NCBI RefSeq assembly: GCF_003752135.1
Contig: NZ_RJVK01000002.1
Span: 248,001 to 312,000 of the forward strand
Length of the DNA: 64,000 nucleotides
Direction: 5' to 3'
DNA from: Caminibacter pacificus
Lineage (GTDB): Bacteria; Campylobacterota; Campylobacteria; Campylobacterales; Nautiliaceae
Shown: in pieces, positions 43,627 to 52,413 of the stretch
Numbering within the stretch: position 1 is the first letter of the stretch
How the letters are laid out: each line of letters starts with the position of its first letter
The notes under the pieces: generated by a model
What the model was told of the DNA's origin: nothing
Database searches by the model: none
The model's input: only the letters and a program-made list of their open reading frames with translations
Position numbers and translations under genes: made by a program

Positions 43627-44428
43627 CTTTTTGTTTGTAGTATTCCTCTAAAAGCTCATAACTCTCTTGTACTCTTCTAAATTTTTTTTCATATATTTTT
43701 CTGATAAGTTCGGGTTTGTTTCTATGCAAATCGGGATGATATTTTTTTGCAAGCCTTCTATACTCTTTTTTGATATTGTCCCATTCGTATATAGATTCGG
43801 CCCCGAAAAGCTCCAATGCATTTCTAATTTTATTAAGATACTCTTTCAAAGACCCCTCGACACTAAAGCTTCTGCTCTTTTTAAACTCTTCTTCATTAAC
43901 ACTAAAAATCACCTTATATCCCATAATCGTATGTTTTGAAATAAGAGCGCTTACAATTTTTTTTGTTTCTTCATTTAAAGAAACGACCATTTTATATTTA
44001 TCCATATCAAGCAAATCGAAAAGAAAAAGTCCTTTGATATAGTTATAGACTTTTTCGTTAGGATTTGCATAATTTATCTCAAATTCGCCGCTTGAGAGTT
44101 TTCTGATTGTAATATACAAAGCTTCTTCATCAAATGTCACTTCGTGTTTTTTAATCTTTACGATTACGTCTTTTTTGAAGTTTAAAATCATCTTTTTATA
44201 TGTAGCTTCGTCTTTTTTGTGTTTTTTATAAAGATTCGCAAGAGTCTGTACTAAAAGTCGATGATTTTTAACGTTTTCCTTGTCATAAAAAATCTTATAA
44301 GTATCCCCTTTTATCTCCAAATCGTTAAAAGAGAGTCTGATAAACTGAATAAAACCTTTTATCTTAAAACGACTATCAAGAACAACTTCGATATTATCAT
44401 CCACTTTTACTTCAAGAATCTTTTCCAT
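43613..44428 (-). CDS. J-domain (DnaJ-like) protein
   Basis: 271 aa. Residues 1-200 form a soluble, Lys-rich domain with no match known to me; the C-terminal 70 residues are a J domain with YRRLAKKYHPDLH and the HPD motif near 230. Such proteins recruit and stimulate DnaK-type chaperones; the N-terminal part probably selects the client. Overlaps the UbiE-type gene end by 17 nt. Confidence 0.85.
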   Translation of the reverse strand: MEKILEVKVDDNIEVVLDSRFKIKGFIQFIRLSFNDLEIKGDTYKIFYDKENVKNHRLLVQTLANLYKKHKKDEATYKKMILNFKKDVIVKIKKHEVTFDEEALYITIRKLSSGEFEINYANPNEKVYNYIKGLFLFDLLDMDKYKMVVSLNEETKKIVSALISKHTIMGYKVIFSVNEEEFKKSRSFSVEGSLKEYLNKIRNALELFGAESIYEWDNIKKEYRRLAKKYHPDLHRNKPELIRKIYEKKFRRVQESYELLEEYYKQKVTYS

Positions 44429-45143
44429 TCTTCCTCATTATTATCATTGTAGCTATAGGGAAAATAAGTTTTTGTTTTTTTATTATTTCATAGTCTTTAA
44501 AATTTTCCAAAATCTCCTCTTCTTTTAAAGAATCTATACTCTTCCCAAGCAATTTATATTCCTCTTTCATCCCCACCAAAAATCCGGCGATTATCGGAAC
44601 CACATTATTCATATACCACAAAATCGGCTTAGCTATCAAAGAATCGCTCTTTACCATCTCCACTATCGCAAAATATCCGCCATCTTTTAGCTGCGAATCG
44701 AGATTTTTTATTCCTTTTTTCAAATCGTCAAAATTCCTAAGAGCCATAAATGCGGTTATCAAATCTGCTTTTTCCTCGAGCTTAACGTTTTCGGCGGTAT
44801 CTTGAATAATAATAATCTCTTTTTTACCTTTTTTCATCTTTATATGAGGTCTCTCTTGAAACACAACTTCGAAGTTTTCTTTTTTATAACCCTCTTTTTC
44901 AAATTTTTCGACTATTACTTTTACCATTTCGCTGCTTGGCTCAACCAAATATATTTTATCAAAATCCAAAACCCTTGCCATCTCACCCGTGGCACTCGCT
45001 ACATCCAAAAGCACCCCGTTTTTTATATGCTTTTTGATTTCTCTTTTAAACATCCATCTCCAAAGCTCCTCAATCCCGAAACTTACTATCTTAGTAGCAA
45101 GATCATATTTTTTTGCGAGTTTATCGTATATCTTTATGTCCAT
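44412..45143 (-). CDS. ubiE: UbiE/COQ5-type methyltransferase
   Basis: 243 aa. N-terminal YDKLAKKYDLATKIVSFGIEELWR is the start of UbiE-like enzymes; motif I is LLDVASATGEMARVL near residue 45, with Ser-Ala where GxGTG is usual, and AFMALRNFDDLKKG near 130 matches the family's core FGLRNxxD. In a menaquinone organism the likely role is demethylmenaquinone methylation, possibly for the quinone used by the Psr complex. The divergence at motif I leaves room for another quinone-like substrate. Confidence 0.72.
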   Translation of the reverse strand: MDIKIYDKLAKKYDLATKIVSFGIEELWRWMFKREIKKHIKNGVLLDVASATGEMARVLDFDKIYLVEPSSEMVKVIVEKFEKEGYKKENFEVVFQERPHIKMKKGKKEIIIIQDTAENVKLEEKADLITAFMALRNFDDLKKGIKNLDSQLKDGGYFAIVEMVKSDSLIAKPILWYMNNVVPIIAGFLVGMKEEYKLLGKSIDSLKEEEILENFKDYEIIKKQKLIFPIATMIIMRKNGKDS

Positions 45144-45152
45144 CCAATACCT

Positions 45153-45706
45153 TTAAATATTTACTTTCCAATATCCTCTTGTGCCTCCAACTCTTTCAAT
45201 TACTCCAAGTTTTTTTAACTTTTCCAAATGTTTTTTAACTGCCGAATCCGCAATATCCAAAATTTCAGCCATTTTTCTATAACTAATTTTTGGATTTTGT
45301 TTAATTAAATCGATTATATCCTTTTGTCTATCACTTAAATAGATTTGACCACCTATTGAGCCACCTATTGAGCTACTCTTATAAAACACCCTTTTTCGCT
45401 CATTCCTCTTTTTTTGATGTAATAAGGCTTTTCACTTCCACTTGCAATATTTATTTTTATAACTTTCTCACCCTTAAACTCCTCAACTACTATATCAAAA
45501 AGACCAAGGATTGAGGGAGAGATATTATGTTTTAATCTATCTTTTATTTTTAACTGAATCTCATCAATATTATTTAATTTATAAGCTTTTTCCTCATCTC
45601 TCCCGATATAAATCACTCCTCCTTCACTATTTAAAAAAGCAACAACCTCTTTTTCCAATTCATCTGTAAGTTTTGATTTAAATTCAATCCTACTGTTTTC
45701 AGTCAT
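45153..45706 (-). pseudogene. Remnant of an AlbA_2/Schlafen-type regulator with C-terminal HTH
   Basis: Two overlapping frames correspond to the two ends of a protein that is normally about 400-480 aa. The first (ATG 45706, site GGGAGAAG) has the N-terminal AlbA_2 domain: ENSRIEFKSKL, FLNSEGGVIYIG, ending RVAQ and a stop. The second (to 45153) has the GG-repeat hinge (SIGGSIGGQIYLS) and a winged helix-turn-helix (KISYRKMAEILDIADSAVKKHL). The middle part is gone and the junction near 45365-45389 is out of frame. It is best explained as an internal deletion; two separate small proteins are less likely. It overlaps the ribD end. Confidence 0.72.
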
Positions 45707-46676
45707 TACTTCTCCCAAACACAATCAAATCGTCTCTTCTTTCTACATGCAATATTTCAAACTCATCTTCACTTTTATAATTTATTCTATCAAAGATTTT
45801 GGGAGTTACGATAAAAACTTTCCAATCTACAAAGTTTTTAAGCTTCTTATAAAGCCTTTCACCACCCTCAATCATTATAAACTTATAATCGTTTATTTTT
45901 TCAAGGTTATCTTCAATAAAAACTCGTCTTTTAGGGATGCTAAAAAGAGGTATGGTTTTATCAAAGTTTTTCTCTTTGCTGTAGATTAAAACATCGGGAG
46001 ATTTTCCGTTAACTTTTCTTGCATCAAGCGTTGGTCTATCGATTCTGACAGTATTTCCTCCGATTACCAAAAGCTCTATTTTATCTCTTATCTGATGTAC
46101 CCACTTTAAAGAACTCTCACTGCTTATATATCCGCCGGTAATTGCGCCGTTGAAACTTTGAGCGAGTTTGAAAAAGATAAATTTATCATTCGTCCATTTT
46201 ATAAAAGGCTCGATTAAATCGTAACATCTCTTATCATTCAACACATTTACTTCAATTCCAGCGCTTTTTAACATCTCCACCCCACCGCTGTGCTCACTAA
46301 TTGGGTCAAGCCAGCCGATAGTTACACTTTTGGGTTTTAAGTGTTTCAAAAGATTCGCGCATGAAGGAGTTTTTCCTACGTGAGAGCAAGGCTCAAGAGT
46401 AACGAATACGTTTGATTCTCTAAAAAATCCGTTATGGTTTTTTATTAGAAATTCGTGTATTTCATGAGATATAGTTAGAGGAGGAGCATCAAAAAAAGCC
46501 TTGTAAGCTTCCCAAAGAGCGTTAACTTCGGCATGAGGCTCCCCGGCTTTTTTGTGAGCTGAAACGAAAAGTCGGTTTTTGACAATTACCGCCGCTCCGA
46601 CAGCGGGGTTGGGATATGTCAAAAACTGATATCTCCAGGCTTCCTTAATCGCCGCATCAAGAGCAAAATTATTCAT
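45699..46676 (-). CDS. ribD: Riboflavin biosynthesis deaminase/reductase RibD
   Basis: 325 aa. Deaminase domain with zinc ligands HAE near residue 48 and EPCSHVGKTPSC near 95-106; reductase domain from about 165 with FFKLAQSFNGAIT and LLVIGGNTVRIDRPTLD near 200-215. Performs the second and third steps of riboflavin synthesis. Start overlaps rimP by 8 nt. Confidence 0.9.
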   Translation of the reverse strand: MNNFALDAAIKEAWRYQFLTYPNPAVGAAVIVKNRLFVSAHKKAGEPHAEVNALWEAYKAFFDAPPLTISHEIHEFLIKNHNGFFRESNVFVTLEPCSHVGKTPSCANLLKHLKPKSVTIGWLDPISEHSGGVEMLKSAGIEVNVLNDKRCYDLIEPFIKWTNDKFIFFKLAQSFNGAITGGYISSESSLKWVHQIRDKIELLVIGGNTVRIDRPTLDARKVNGKSPDVLIYSKEKNFDKTIPLFSIPKRRVFIEDNLEKINDYKFIMIEGGERLYKKLKNFVDWKVFIVTPKIFDRINYKSEDEFEILHVERRDDLIVFGRSND

Positions 46677-47115
46677 CGAACTTATATGTACTCCAATCTA
46701 CGTATGTTTTTGCTTTTTTTATGTCGTTAAAATTTACTTTTTCTTTTCCTATTTCCGCAACTCCGTCGATGAAACTTTTAAGCTGTCCTTTTAGTTTTTT
46801 ACCTTCGTTTGTGGTAACTTTTACGTTTTCTCCGATACTTTTTTCAAAATGCTCGGGTTTTGTGAGTTTTCTCTCAACGCCCGGGCTTGAAACTTCAAGA
46901 AAATATTTCCCTTCCACCGGGTCTTCAACGTCGAAAATCGGAGAAATAAGGTTGTTAATAGCGGTACAATCGTTTAGATTCACACCGCCAGGTTTCGTTA
47001 TATATACTCTAAAATATTTATGATCCCCCTCCATTGTCTCTTCGATATCGTAAAGTTCGCACCCGTTATCTTCTACGATATTTTTTATTACGTTTTTTAA
47101 CTCTTCTCTTGTCAT
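46669..47115 (-). CDS. rimP: Ribosome maturation factor RimP
   Basis: 148 aa; 30S assembly. N-terminal domain with FRVYITKPGGVNLNDC and DPVEGKYFLEVSSPGVERKL near residues 60-80, the family signature; small SH3-like C-terminal domain. ATG overlaps the HAD gene stop (ATGA). Confidence 0.93.
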   Translation of the reverse strand: MTREELKNVIKNIVEDNGCELYDIEETMEGDHKYFRVYITKPGGVNLNDCTAINNLISPIFDVEDPVEGKYFLEVSSPGVERKLTKPEHFEKSIGENVKVTTNEGKKLKGQLKSFIDGVAEIGKEKVNFNDIKKAKTYVDWSTYKFDE

Positions 47116-47915
47116 TTTATCTCCTTTAAATATTTTGCGACGGCATCTTCGTCATTGGTATGAGGAAGTACGATATCGGCTCTTTTTTTAACTTCTTCCA
47201 AAGCGTTTTTGACGGCTACGGATGTCCCTGCCCATTCGAACATTCCGATATCGTTTATGTTATCCCCAAAAACCGTCACTTTTTCTTTATCTATATCCAT
47301 TATTTCCTCAAGGTATTTTAGCCCGTGCGCCTTATCGGCTTCTTTGTGAAGAACTGTCAAAAACCAATAAGGCCCGTATGCATCTTCCGTGAGTTTGGTT
47401 TCAACGTCAAAATGATTTTTTATAAACTTTTCAATTTCTTCCAAAAACTCTTTTTGTCCTAAATAGACCATTTTAAGATTGTGTTTTAAAGCTCTGAAAT
47501 TATCGATATTTAATACTCTGCTGTCATTTTTATAATTTTCAAGCAGATGTTTTTGATAAGGATTTAGTTTTTTAGGATACAAAAACTTCTCATCCCCTAT
47601 TTCGTCAAATCCGACTATTAACGGGTAATCTTTAAAATTTTTATAAACTTCTTCAATAATACTATCACCCGTATTTTTATCTAAAGAGGTGATTTTTAAA
47701 ATCTCTCCATCAGGCTTTGCAATCATGGCCCCGTCAAGCAAAATCATTGGAAAATCAAGCTTCAAGCCTTTTAATAATCCGATAGAACCCTTATAACTCC
47801 TGGCAGTCGCCACGGAGAGTGGATATTTAAACTCATTCCAAACCCGACGGCTAAAATCGCTAATACTCAAATCGCTTTTCAAAAACGTCTTATCAAGGTC
47901 TGTAATAAAAATCAT
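47112..47915 (-). CDS. HAD-superfamily (IIB, Cof-like) phosphatase
   Basis: 267 aa. Motif I DLDKTFLKSD at residue 6 (nucleophile and acid Asp), C2B cap, Lys in the HKEADKAHGLKYL region near 195, and motif IV GDNINDIGM near 220. These enzymes dephosphorylate sugar phosphates or related metabolites; the substrate is unknown. It is coupled by ATGA overlaps to rbfA before it and rimP after it. Confidence 0.83.
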   Translation of the reverse strand: MIFITDLDKTFLKSDLSISDFSRRVWNEFKYPLSVATARSYKGSIGLLKGLKLDFPMILLDGAMIAKPDGEILKITSLDKNTGDSIIEEVYKNFKDYPLIVGFDEIGDEKFLYPKKLNPYQKHLLENYKNDSRVLNIDNFRALKHNLKMVYLGQKEFLEEIEKFIKNHFDVETKLTEDAYGPYWFLTVLHKEADKAHGLKYLEEIMDIDKEKVTVFGDNINDIGMFEWAGTSVAVKNALEEVKKRADIVLPHTNDEDAVAKYLKEIK

Positions 47916-48259
47916 TTTTTCTTAATCTTATCGAAAAGCTCTTCCATTTTGTTTTCATGTTCAAGCATATCGTCGAACGTAAATGTCAAATTCGGTACTT
48001 TATACCACCCGGTCGCTTTAAGCGCTTGGGATTGAATATAACCTCTTGCCTGTTTTAATTTTTTTAGAGCCGTTTTTTGTTCGCTATCATTAAGATAGCT
48101 TTTTTCAAGATATACTTTCGCATCGCTTCCGTCGCGACTACAAACGACGTCAACAACGCTTAGTCCTCTGATTCTTCCGTCTCCCATTTGAGATAAAACT
48201 TCAGGAATTATCTCTTTTAGCAAAGACTCTTTTCTTTGGACTTTAATACTTTTACCCAT
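47912..48259 (-). CDS. rbfA: Ribosome-binding factor A
   Basis: 115-aa KH-like 30S maturation factor. Features: VQRKESLLKEIIPEVLSQ at the start, VDVVCSRDGSDAKVYLE near 38-54, and LTFTFDDMLEHENKMEELF near the end. It follows infB by 67 nt, with its own -10 box in that gap. Confidence 0.92.
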   Translation of the reverse strand: MGKSIKVQRKESLLKEIIPEVLSQMGDGRIRGLSVVDVVCSRDGSDAKVYLEKSYLNDSEQKTALKKLKQARGYIQSQALKATGWYKVPNLTFTFDDMLEHENKMEELFDKIKKK

Positions 48260-48279
48260 TTAGGTCCTTTTTTATTAAG

Positions 48280-48314
48280 ATTATATCAAATTTTTAAGGA
48301 AAGTTTAAGGAAAG
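48280..48314 (-). promoter_or_regulatory. rbfA -10 box with exact 11-bp tandem repeat upstream
   Basis: TATAAT on the minus strand (48285-48280). Seven bases upstream lie two exact copies of TTTAAGGAAAG in plus-strand orientation (48293-48303 and 48304-48314). The same motif, in the opposite orientation to transcription, precedes the small secreted protein genes at 9.3-9.8 kb. Confidence 0.5.
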
Positions 48315-48326
48315 AAAAAAGAAGGG

Positions 48327-50825
48327 TTATTCGAATTTGGCTTTTTCTTCGATTTTTTGATAAGTCTCTAAAATATCTCCGACTTTAACGTCGTTGTAAC
48401 CCTCTACCATAATACCGCACTCAAAACCTTTTCCGACTTCTTTAACGTCGTCTTTAAAGCGTTTGAGGCTTGCAAGTTTGCTGTCATAAATAACTACGCC
48501 GTCTCTAATAACTCTAACGAAATCGCCTCTATGAACCACTCCGTCTTGTACGTAACATCCCGCAACCGTTCCGACTTTAGGTACGTTAAATACATCCCTA
48601 ACTTCAACTGTTGCCGTTACTTGTTCTTTAATTTTCGGAGTCATAAGACCTGATAATAACTCTTTAACGTCATCAATTAAATCATAAATAATCGAATATG
48701 TTCTAATTTCGATACCCTCTTGTTTCGCTTTGTTTTTAGCTTGCGTTGTCGGACGTACGTTGAATCCTAAAATAATTGCATGCGGTTCGCTCGCTTTTGC
48801 CAAAATAACGTCGTTTTCGGTAATAGCTCCGACATCGCTGTGAATGATATCCACTTTAACTTCTTCGTTTTTAAGTTTAGCAAGACTACCTTTGATAGCT
48901 TCCACACTACCTTGAGTGTCCGCTTTAACGATAACAGGTAGTTTTTTAAGGTTACCCTCAAGAATCATTTTTTGTAAATCTTCAAGAGTCGCTTTTGTTG
49001 TTTTTGATTTTTCTCTTCTTTCAAGATACTCTTTCCATTTTTCGGCAGTCTCTTTTGCTATTCTGTCACTCTCAACCGCTACCAACGTATCACCGGCAAA
49101 CGGCGCTTCGTCAAATCCGGTAATCTCAGCAGGTTCGCCAGGAAGTACTTCTTTTTTCTGTTTTCCGAGGTCGTCGATAATCAATCTAACCCTACCGAAC
49201 GTCTTACCGCAAACGAAGCTGTCTTGTTTTTTAAGCGTTCCGTTTTTAACTATAACGGTAGCAACAGGACCTTTTCCTTTTTCCACTCTACTTTCGATTA
49301 CAACAGCTTTTGCCGGGCATTTAGGATTTGCTTTTAGCTCCATCATTTCAGCTTGAAGAAGGATAGTTTCAAGTAAATCGTCAATTCCTTCTCCCGTTTT
49401 TGCCGAAACGTTTACGAATTCATACTCTCCACCCCATTCTACAGGCATAATTCCCATTTCCGCAAGTTGAGATTTTACAAGGTCAGGATTTGCTTCAGGC
49501 AAGTCTATTTTATTTACCGCTACGATAAACGGCACTCCGGCAGCCTGTGCGTGGGCGATTGCTTCTCTTGTTTGAGGCATAACCCCGTCGTTTGCCGCAA
49601 CTACGATAATCGCGATATCCGTAACCTGAGCTCCTCTCGCTCTCATTTCAGTAAATGCTTCGTGCCCCGGAGTATCGATAAACGTAATTTTTTTGCCGTC
49701 TTTTTCTACCATATATGCACCGATGTGCTGAGTAATCCCTCCGGCTTCTTTTGCTGCGATTCTACTGTTTCTGATTCTATCAAGTAAGCTTGTTTTTCCG
49801 TGGTCTACGTGTCCCATAATAGTAACGATAGGCGGTCTTTCGGTGTCGAATTCTTCTTCCGGGCATTGTTCGTCATATTTTTTAACATAATCAAACTCCG
49901 CCAACGGATCGTAAATCTCAACAGGTACGTCAAACTCCTCCGCCAACGTTTCGATATACTCTTCACCTAAAAAGTCGTTTTTATCTCTCTCTTCACCAAG
50001 CTCTCTTAGCGCTTCGATTACGTCTTCAAGAGGTTTATTAATTGCTTCTGCGAATTCATAAACCCTAACTTCTTTAGGAATTTTAATAACTTCGACCTCT
50101 TTTTCTTTTTTCTTTTTCTTTTTCTTCTTTTTAATCGCCGTTTTTGTTATACCGCCCGATTTTTTAGCAGCTTTTTGTTTTTTAAGCTGTTGTTGTTTTT
50201 TAGCCTCTTTTTGATTTTCTATTTGAGTTTTAGTTTTTGCTTTTTCTTCAAGCTTTTCTTCGTCTTTCATAGCTATATCGTTAAAATACAAATCCAAAAG
50301 CTCAACTTGATTCTCTTCGATAACGTCCATTTCAGCCAAATCTACGTTAATTTCAAGTTCTTTTTCCTCAACATGCTTTTTAGGCGCCGGTTTTTTAGTT
50401 TTTTTAGGTTTAGGTTTTTCGCTCTTTTCTTGTTTTTGTTCAGGCTGAGGCTGAGTTTTAGGTTTTTCAGCTTTTGCTTCGACTTTTTCCTCTTTTTTAG
50501 GCTCTTCTTTAGGCGCTTTAGGCGCTTTTTGTACTATTTGGATACCTTTTTGAGTCTTTTTCACAAGCTCGTTAAAACTACTTCTTCTTTTTCTTTTAGG
50601 TTTTTCTTCAGCTTTTTCCTCTTTTTTAGGCTCTTGTTTTTCAACTTTTTTCTCAGGCTGAGGCTTTGCGTGTTTGTTTTTAATATACTCTTCTATTTTC
50701 ATCGCATCCATCGGAGAAATTCCGCCTCTGATAGACGCAGGGACACCGATTTCTTTTGCGATTTCGACCACTTCTTTAGATTTTAGACCAAGTTCTTTCG
50801 CAACTTCACTTACTTTTAACTTCAA
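48327..50825 (-). CDS. infB: Translation initiation factor IF-2
   Basis: 832 aa. N-terminal IF2_N domain, then a long Lys/Glu/Pro-rich low-complexity linker (about residues 55-240), G domain with GHVDHGKTSLL near 340, DTPGHEAF and NKIDLP, and C-terminal domains II-IV with VKADTQGSVEAI. Recruits fMet-tRNA. ATGA overlap with the ylxR stop. Confidence 0.97.
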   Translation of the reverse strand: MKLKVSEVAKELGLKSKEVVEIAKEIGVPASIRGGISPMDAMKIEEYIKNKHAKPQPEKKVEKQEPKKEEKAEEKPKRKRRSSFNELVKKTQKGIQIVQKAPKAPKEEPKKEEKVEAKAEKPKTQPQPEQKQEKSEKPKPKKTKKPAPKKHVEEKELEINVDLAEMDVIEENQVELLDLYFNDIAMKDEEKLEEKAKTKTQIENQKEAKKQQQLKKQKAAKKSGGITKTAIKKKKKKKKKEKEVEVIKIPKEVRVYEFAEAINKPLEDVIEALRELGEERDKNDFLGEEYIETLAEEFDVPVEIYDPLAEFDYVKKYDEQCPEEEFDTERPPIVTIMGHVDHGKTSLLDRIRNSRIAAKEAGGITQHIGAYMVEKDGKKITFIDTPGHEAFTEMRARGAQVTDIAIIVVAANDGVMPQTREAIAHAQAAGVPFIVAVNKIDLPEANPDLVKSQLAEMGIMPVEWGGEYEFVNVSAKTGEGIDDLLETILLQAEMMELKANPKCPAKAVVIESRVEKGKGPVATVIVKNGTLKKQDSFVCGKTFGRVRLIIDDLGKQKKEVLPGEPAEITGFDEAPFAGDTLVAVESDRIAKETAEKWKEYLERREKSKTTKATLEDLQKMILEGNLKKLPVIVKADTQGSVEAIKGSLAKLKNEEVKVDIIHSDVGAITENDVILAKASEPHAIILGFNVRPTTQAKNKAKQEGIEIRTYSIIYDLIDDVKELLSGLMTPKIKEQVTATVEVRDVFNVPKVGTVAGCYVQDGVVHRGDFVRVIRDGVVIYDSKLASLKRFKDDVKEVGKGFECGIMVEGYNDVKVGDILETYQKIEEKAKFE

Positions 50826-51043
50826 GTAAACTCCTTTAATAATAATTCAATTTGTTTTTCAGCTTTTTCTTTTGAAATTTTACAAAAATATGAAACTTTT
50901 TTTGATAATTTTTTATCTTTTATACAATCTTTACACAAATAAAAGCTTCTACCGCTTCCGCTAAAGTTAATAAGTTCTCCGTTTTTACACTGAAGTCTTA
51001 TTAAATCTTTTTGAGCGAATCTCTTACGACATAAAATACACAT
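50822..51043 (-). CDS. YlxR (DUF448) RNA-binding-like protein
   Basis: Small basic protein usual upstream of infB. CILCRKRFAQKDLIRL and the later CKDCIKDKKL fit the YlxR fold. From the ATG it is 73 aa. Family members, as I recall them, start slightly earlier with a K-x-IP-x-R-x-C pattern; the codons upstream (KQKHIPIR) fit that, but the only possible earlier start is an ATT at 51070, inside the thrB end. So the true N-terminus may lie at a rare start codon. Confidence 0.85.
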   Translation of the reverse strand: MCILCRKRFAQKDLIRLQCKNGELINFSGSGRSFYLCKDCIKDKKLSKKVSYFCKISKEKAEKQIELLLKEFT

Positions 51044-51065
51044 TCTAATAGGTATATGTTTTTGT

Positions 51066-51947
51066 TTAATTGTACACCTTTACACCGACATTGTCAAAGT
51101 ATAAAATTTTAACATTAAAATCTTTAAAATTGTCTTTTAACGCACTATAAATATTATAAGCGTCGTCTTTATAGGCTAAGTTAAAAAACGTAGAGCCGCT
51201 ACCGCTAAGAGTGGACATCAAAGCGCCCTCTCTTAGTGCGATTTCTCTTACTCTAAAGAGCTCTGGCATAAGTTTCATTCTGTTTTCTTGATGAATCTTA
51301 TCTTCCACTATATATTTTAAAATATCGAACTTTTCACTAAAAAACGCCGCCGTTATCATAGCTGTCGATGAAATATTGGTTACGACGTCTTTTAGGGGAT
51401 AGTGAGATTTTAAAGAATTTCTACTTTTTGCCGTCGATACGGGCTTATTCGGAATTACGACAATAGCCCTTAAATTCGTAGGAATAAATTTTTTTAAGAA
51501 ATAGACTCTGTTTTTTTTGAGTTTTGCTACACAAAAACCTCCCAGCGTCGCAGGTGTTATATTATCCGGATGAGGCTCGTAGTTTAGTGCTAAATTTATG
51601 ATTTTATCTTTTTTATAAGGTACTTGAGCCATTTCATAAGCAGCCGTAATTGCCGCAACGATTACGGCCGAGCTACTTCCAAGACCGCGAGACAGCGGAA
51701 TTTTATTGTTAAACTTAAAAGAAAACTTATCTTCTTTTCCGGTTAAGTTTTTATAAATATCACTAAAAATTTCAACAAAAAAATTTCTTTTTAGGCTTCT
51801 TAAATATTCTGCGTTTTCTCCGTAAATCTCTATCGAAGTGATATTTGAAGGTTTGATTTCTATTTCGTTTCTTAAATTTAAAGCAAGTCCTAAAGTATCA
51901 AATCCTGGTCCTAAATTCGCACTTGTCGCTGGGACTGTAATAACCAT
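51066..51947 (-). CDS. thrB: Homoserine kinase
   Basis: 293-aa GHMP kinase of threonine synthesis. N-terminal VPATSANLGPGFDTLGLAL, ATP loop PLSRGLGSSSAVIVAA near residues 88-103, and the C-terminal LSGSGSTFF near 240. Sits between ylxR and tsaB as in other Campylobacterota. Confidence 0.95.
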   Translation of the reverse strand: MVITVPATSANLGPGFDTLGLALNLRNEIEIKPSNITSIEIYGENAEYLRSLKRNFFVEIFSDIYKNLTGKEDKFSFKFNNKIPLSRGLGSSSAVIVAAITAAYEMAQVPYKKDKIINLALNYEPHPDNITPATLGGFCVAKLKKNRVYFLKKFIPTNLRAIVVIPNKPVSTAKSRNSLKSHYPLKDVVTNISSTAMITAAFFSEKFDILKYIVEDKIHQENRMKLMPELFRVREIALREGALMSTLSGSGSTFFNLAYKDDAYNIYSALKDNFKDFNVKILYFDNVGVKVYN

Positions 51948-51957
51948 CCATTTCCTT

Positions 51958-52413
51958 CTACACTGGGCTTAATACGTATAAAGGAGAGACGTCTTGGCTA
52001 AAATCGTTCAGATTCAACTCTTTTGGCAAATAAAACTCTCCCTCTTTTACGTTTTTAGTTATTGAAATTATATCGTCTTTTTTTACAAAACAAGAATTAC
52101 CCACCGCTTTAATAGGAGCGCTATTATTAAAATAAAATCCGTCCGCAGCTAAAAGCTTGATGTTTTTTGCAATTTCAAGAGTTTTAAAAAATACGTAGCT
52201 TAGCTTAATAGACATATAACTTCCGGGACCTTTTGCGTAGATTATATGAGAAATTGTATATTTTTTTAGAAGATTATCGAAAATTTCAGGGAGAATGTCG
52301 CTTGTCATTCCCTCTTTTTCTATTTTTTCAATCAATTTTCCGTTTTCATAAACCCCAACAAGAAGAGGTTTGGAGATAGGTATGACAACTATATCAACCG
52401 AACGCTTTGACAA
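51958..52413 (-). CDS. tsaB: TsaB-like protein of tRNA t6A synthesis
   Basis: 151-aa short, divergent member. YAKGPGSYMSIKLSYVFFKTL near residues 60-80 corresponds to the GPGSFTGLRIG segment of TsaB, the inactive paralogue that supports TsaD in making t6A37. The location between lpxC and thrB is the usual one in epsilonproteobacteria. Overlaps the lpxC end by 20 nt. Confidence 0.75.
   Translation of the reverse strand: MSKRSVDIVVIPISKPLLVGVYENGKLIEKIEKEGMTSDILPEIFDNLLKKYTISHIIYAKGPGSYMSIKLSYVFFKTLEIAKNIKLLAADGFYFNNSAPIKAVGNSCFVKKDDIISITKNVKEGEFYLPKELNLNDFSQDVSPLYVLSPV

Noticed and set aside
50175-50786. Long plus-strand open frame rich in Phe and Arg opposite infB
   Set aside because: It is the mirror image of the Lys/Glu-rich IF-2 linker; low-complexity antisense frame without a ribosome site.
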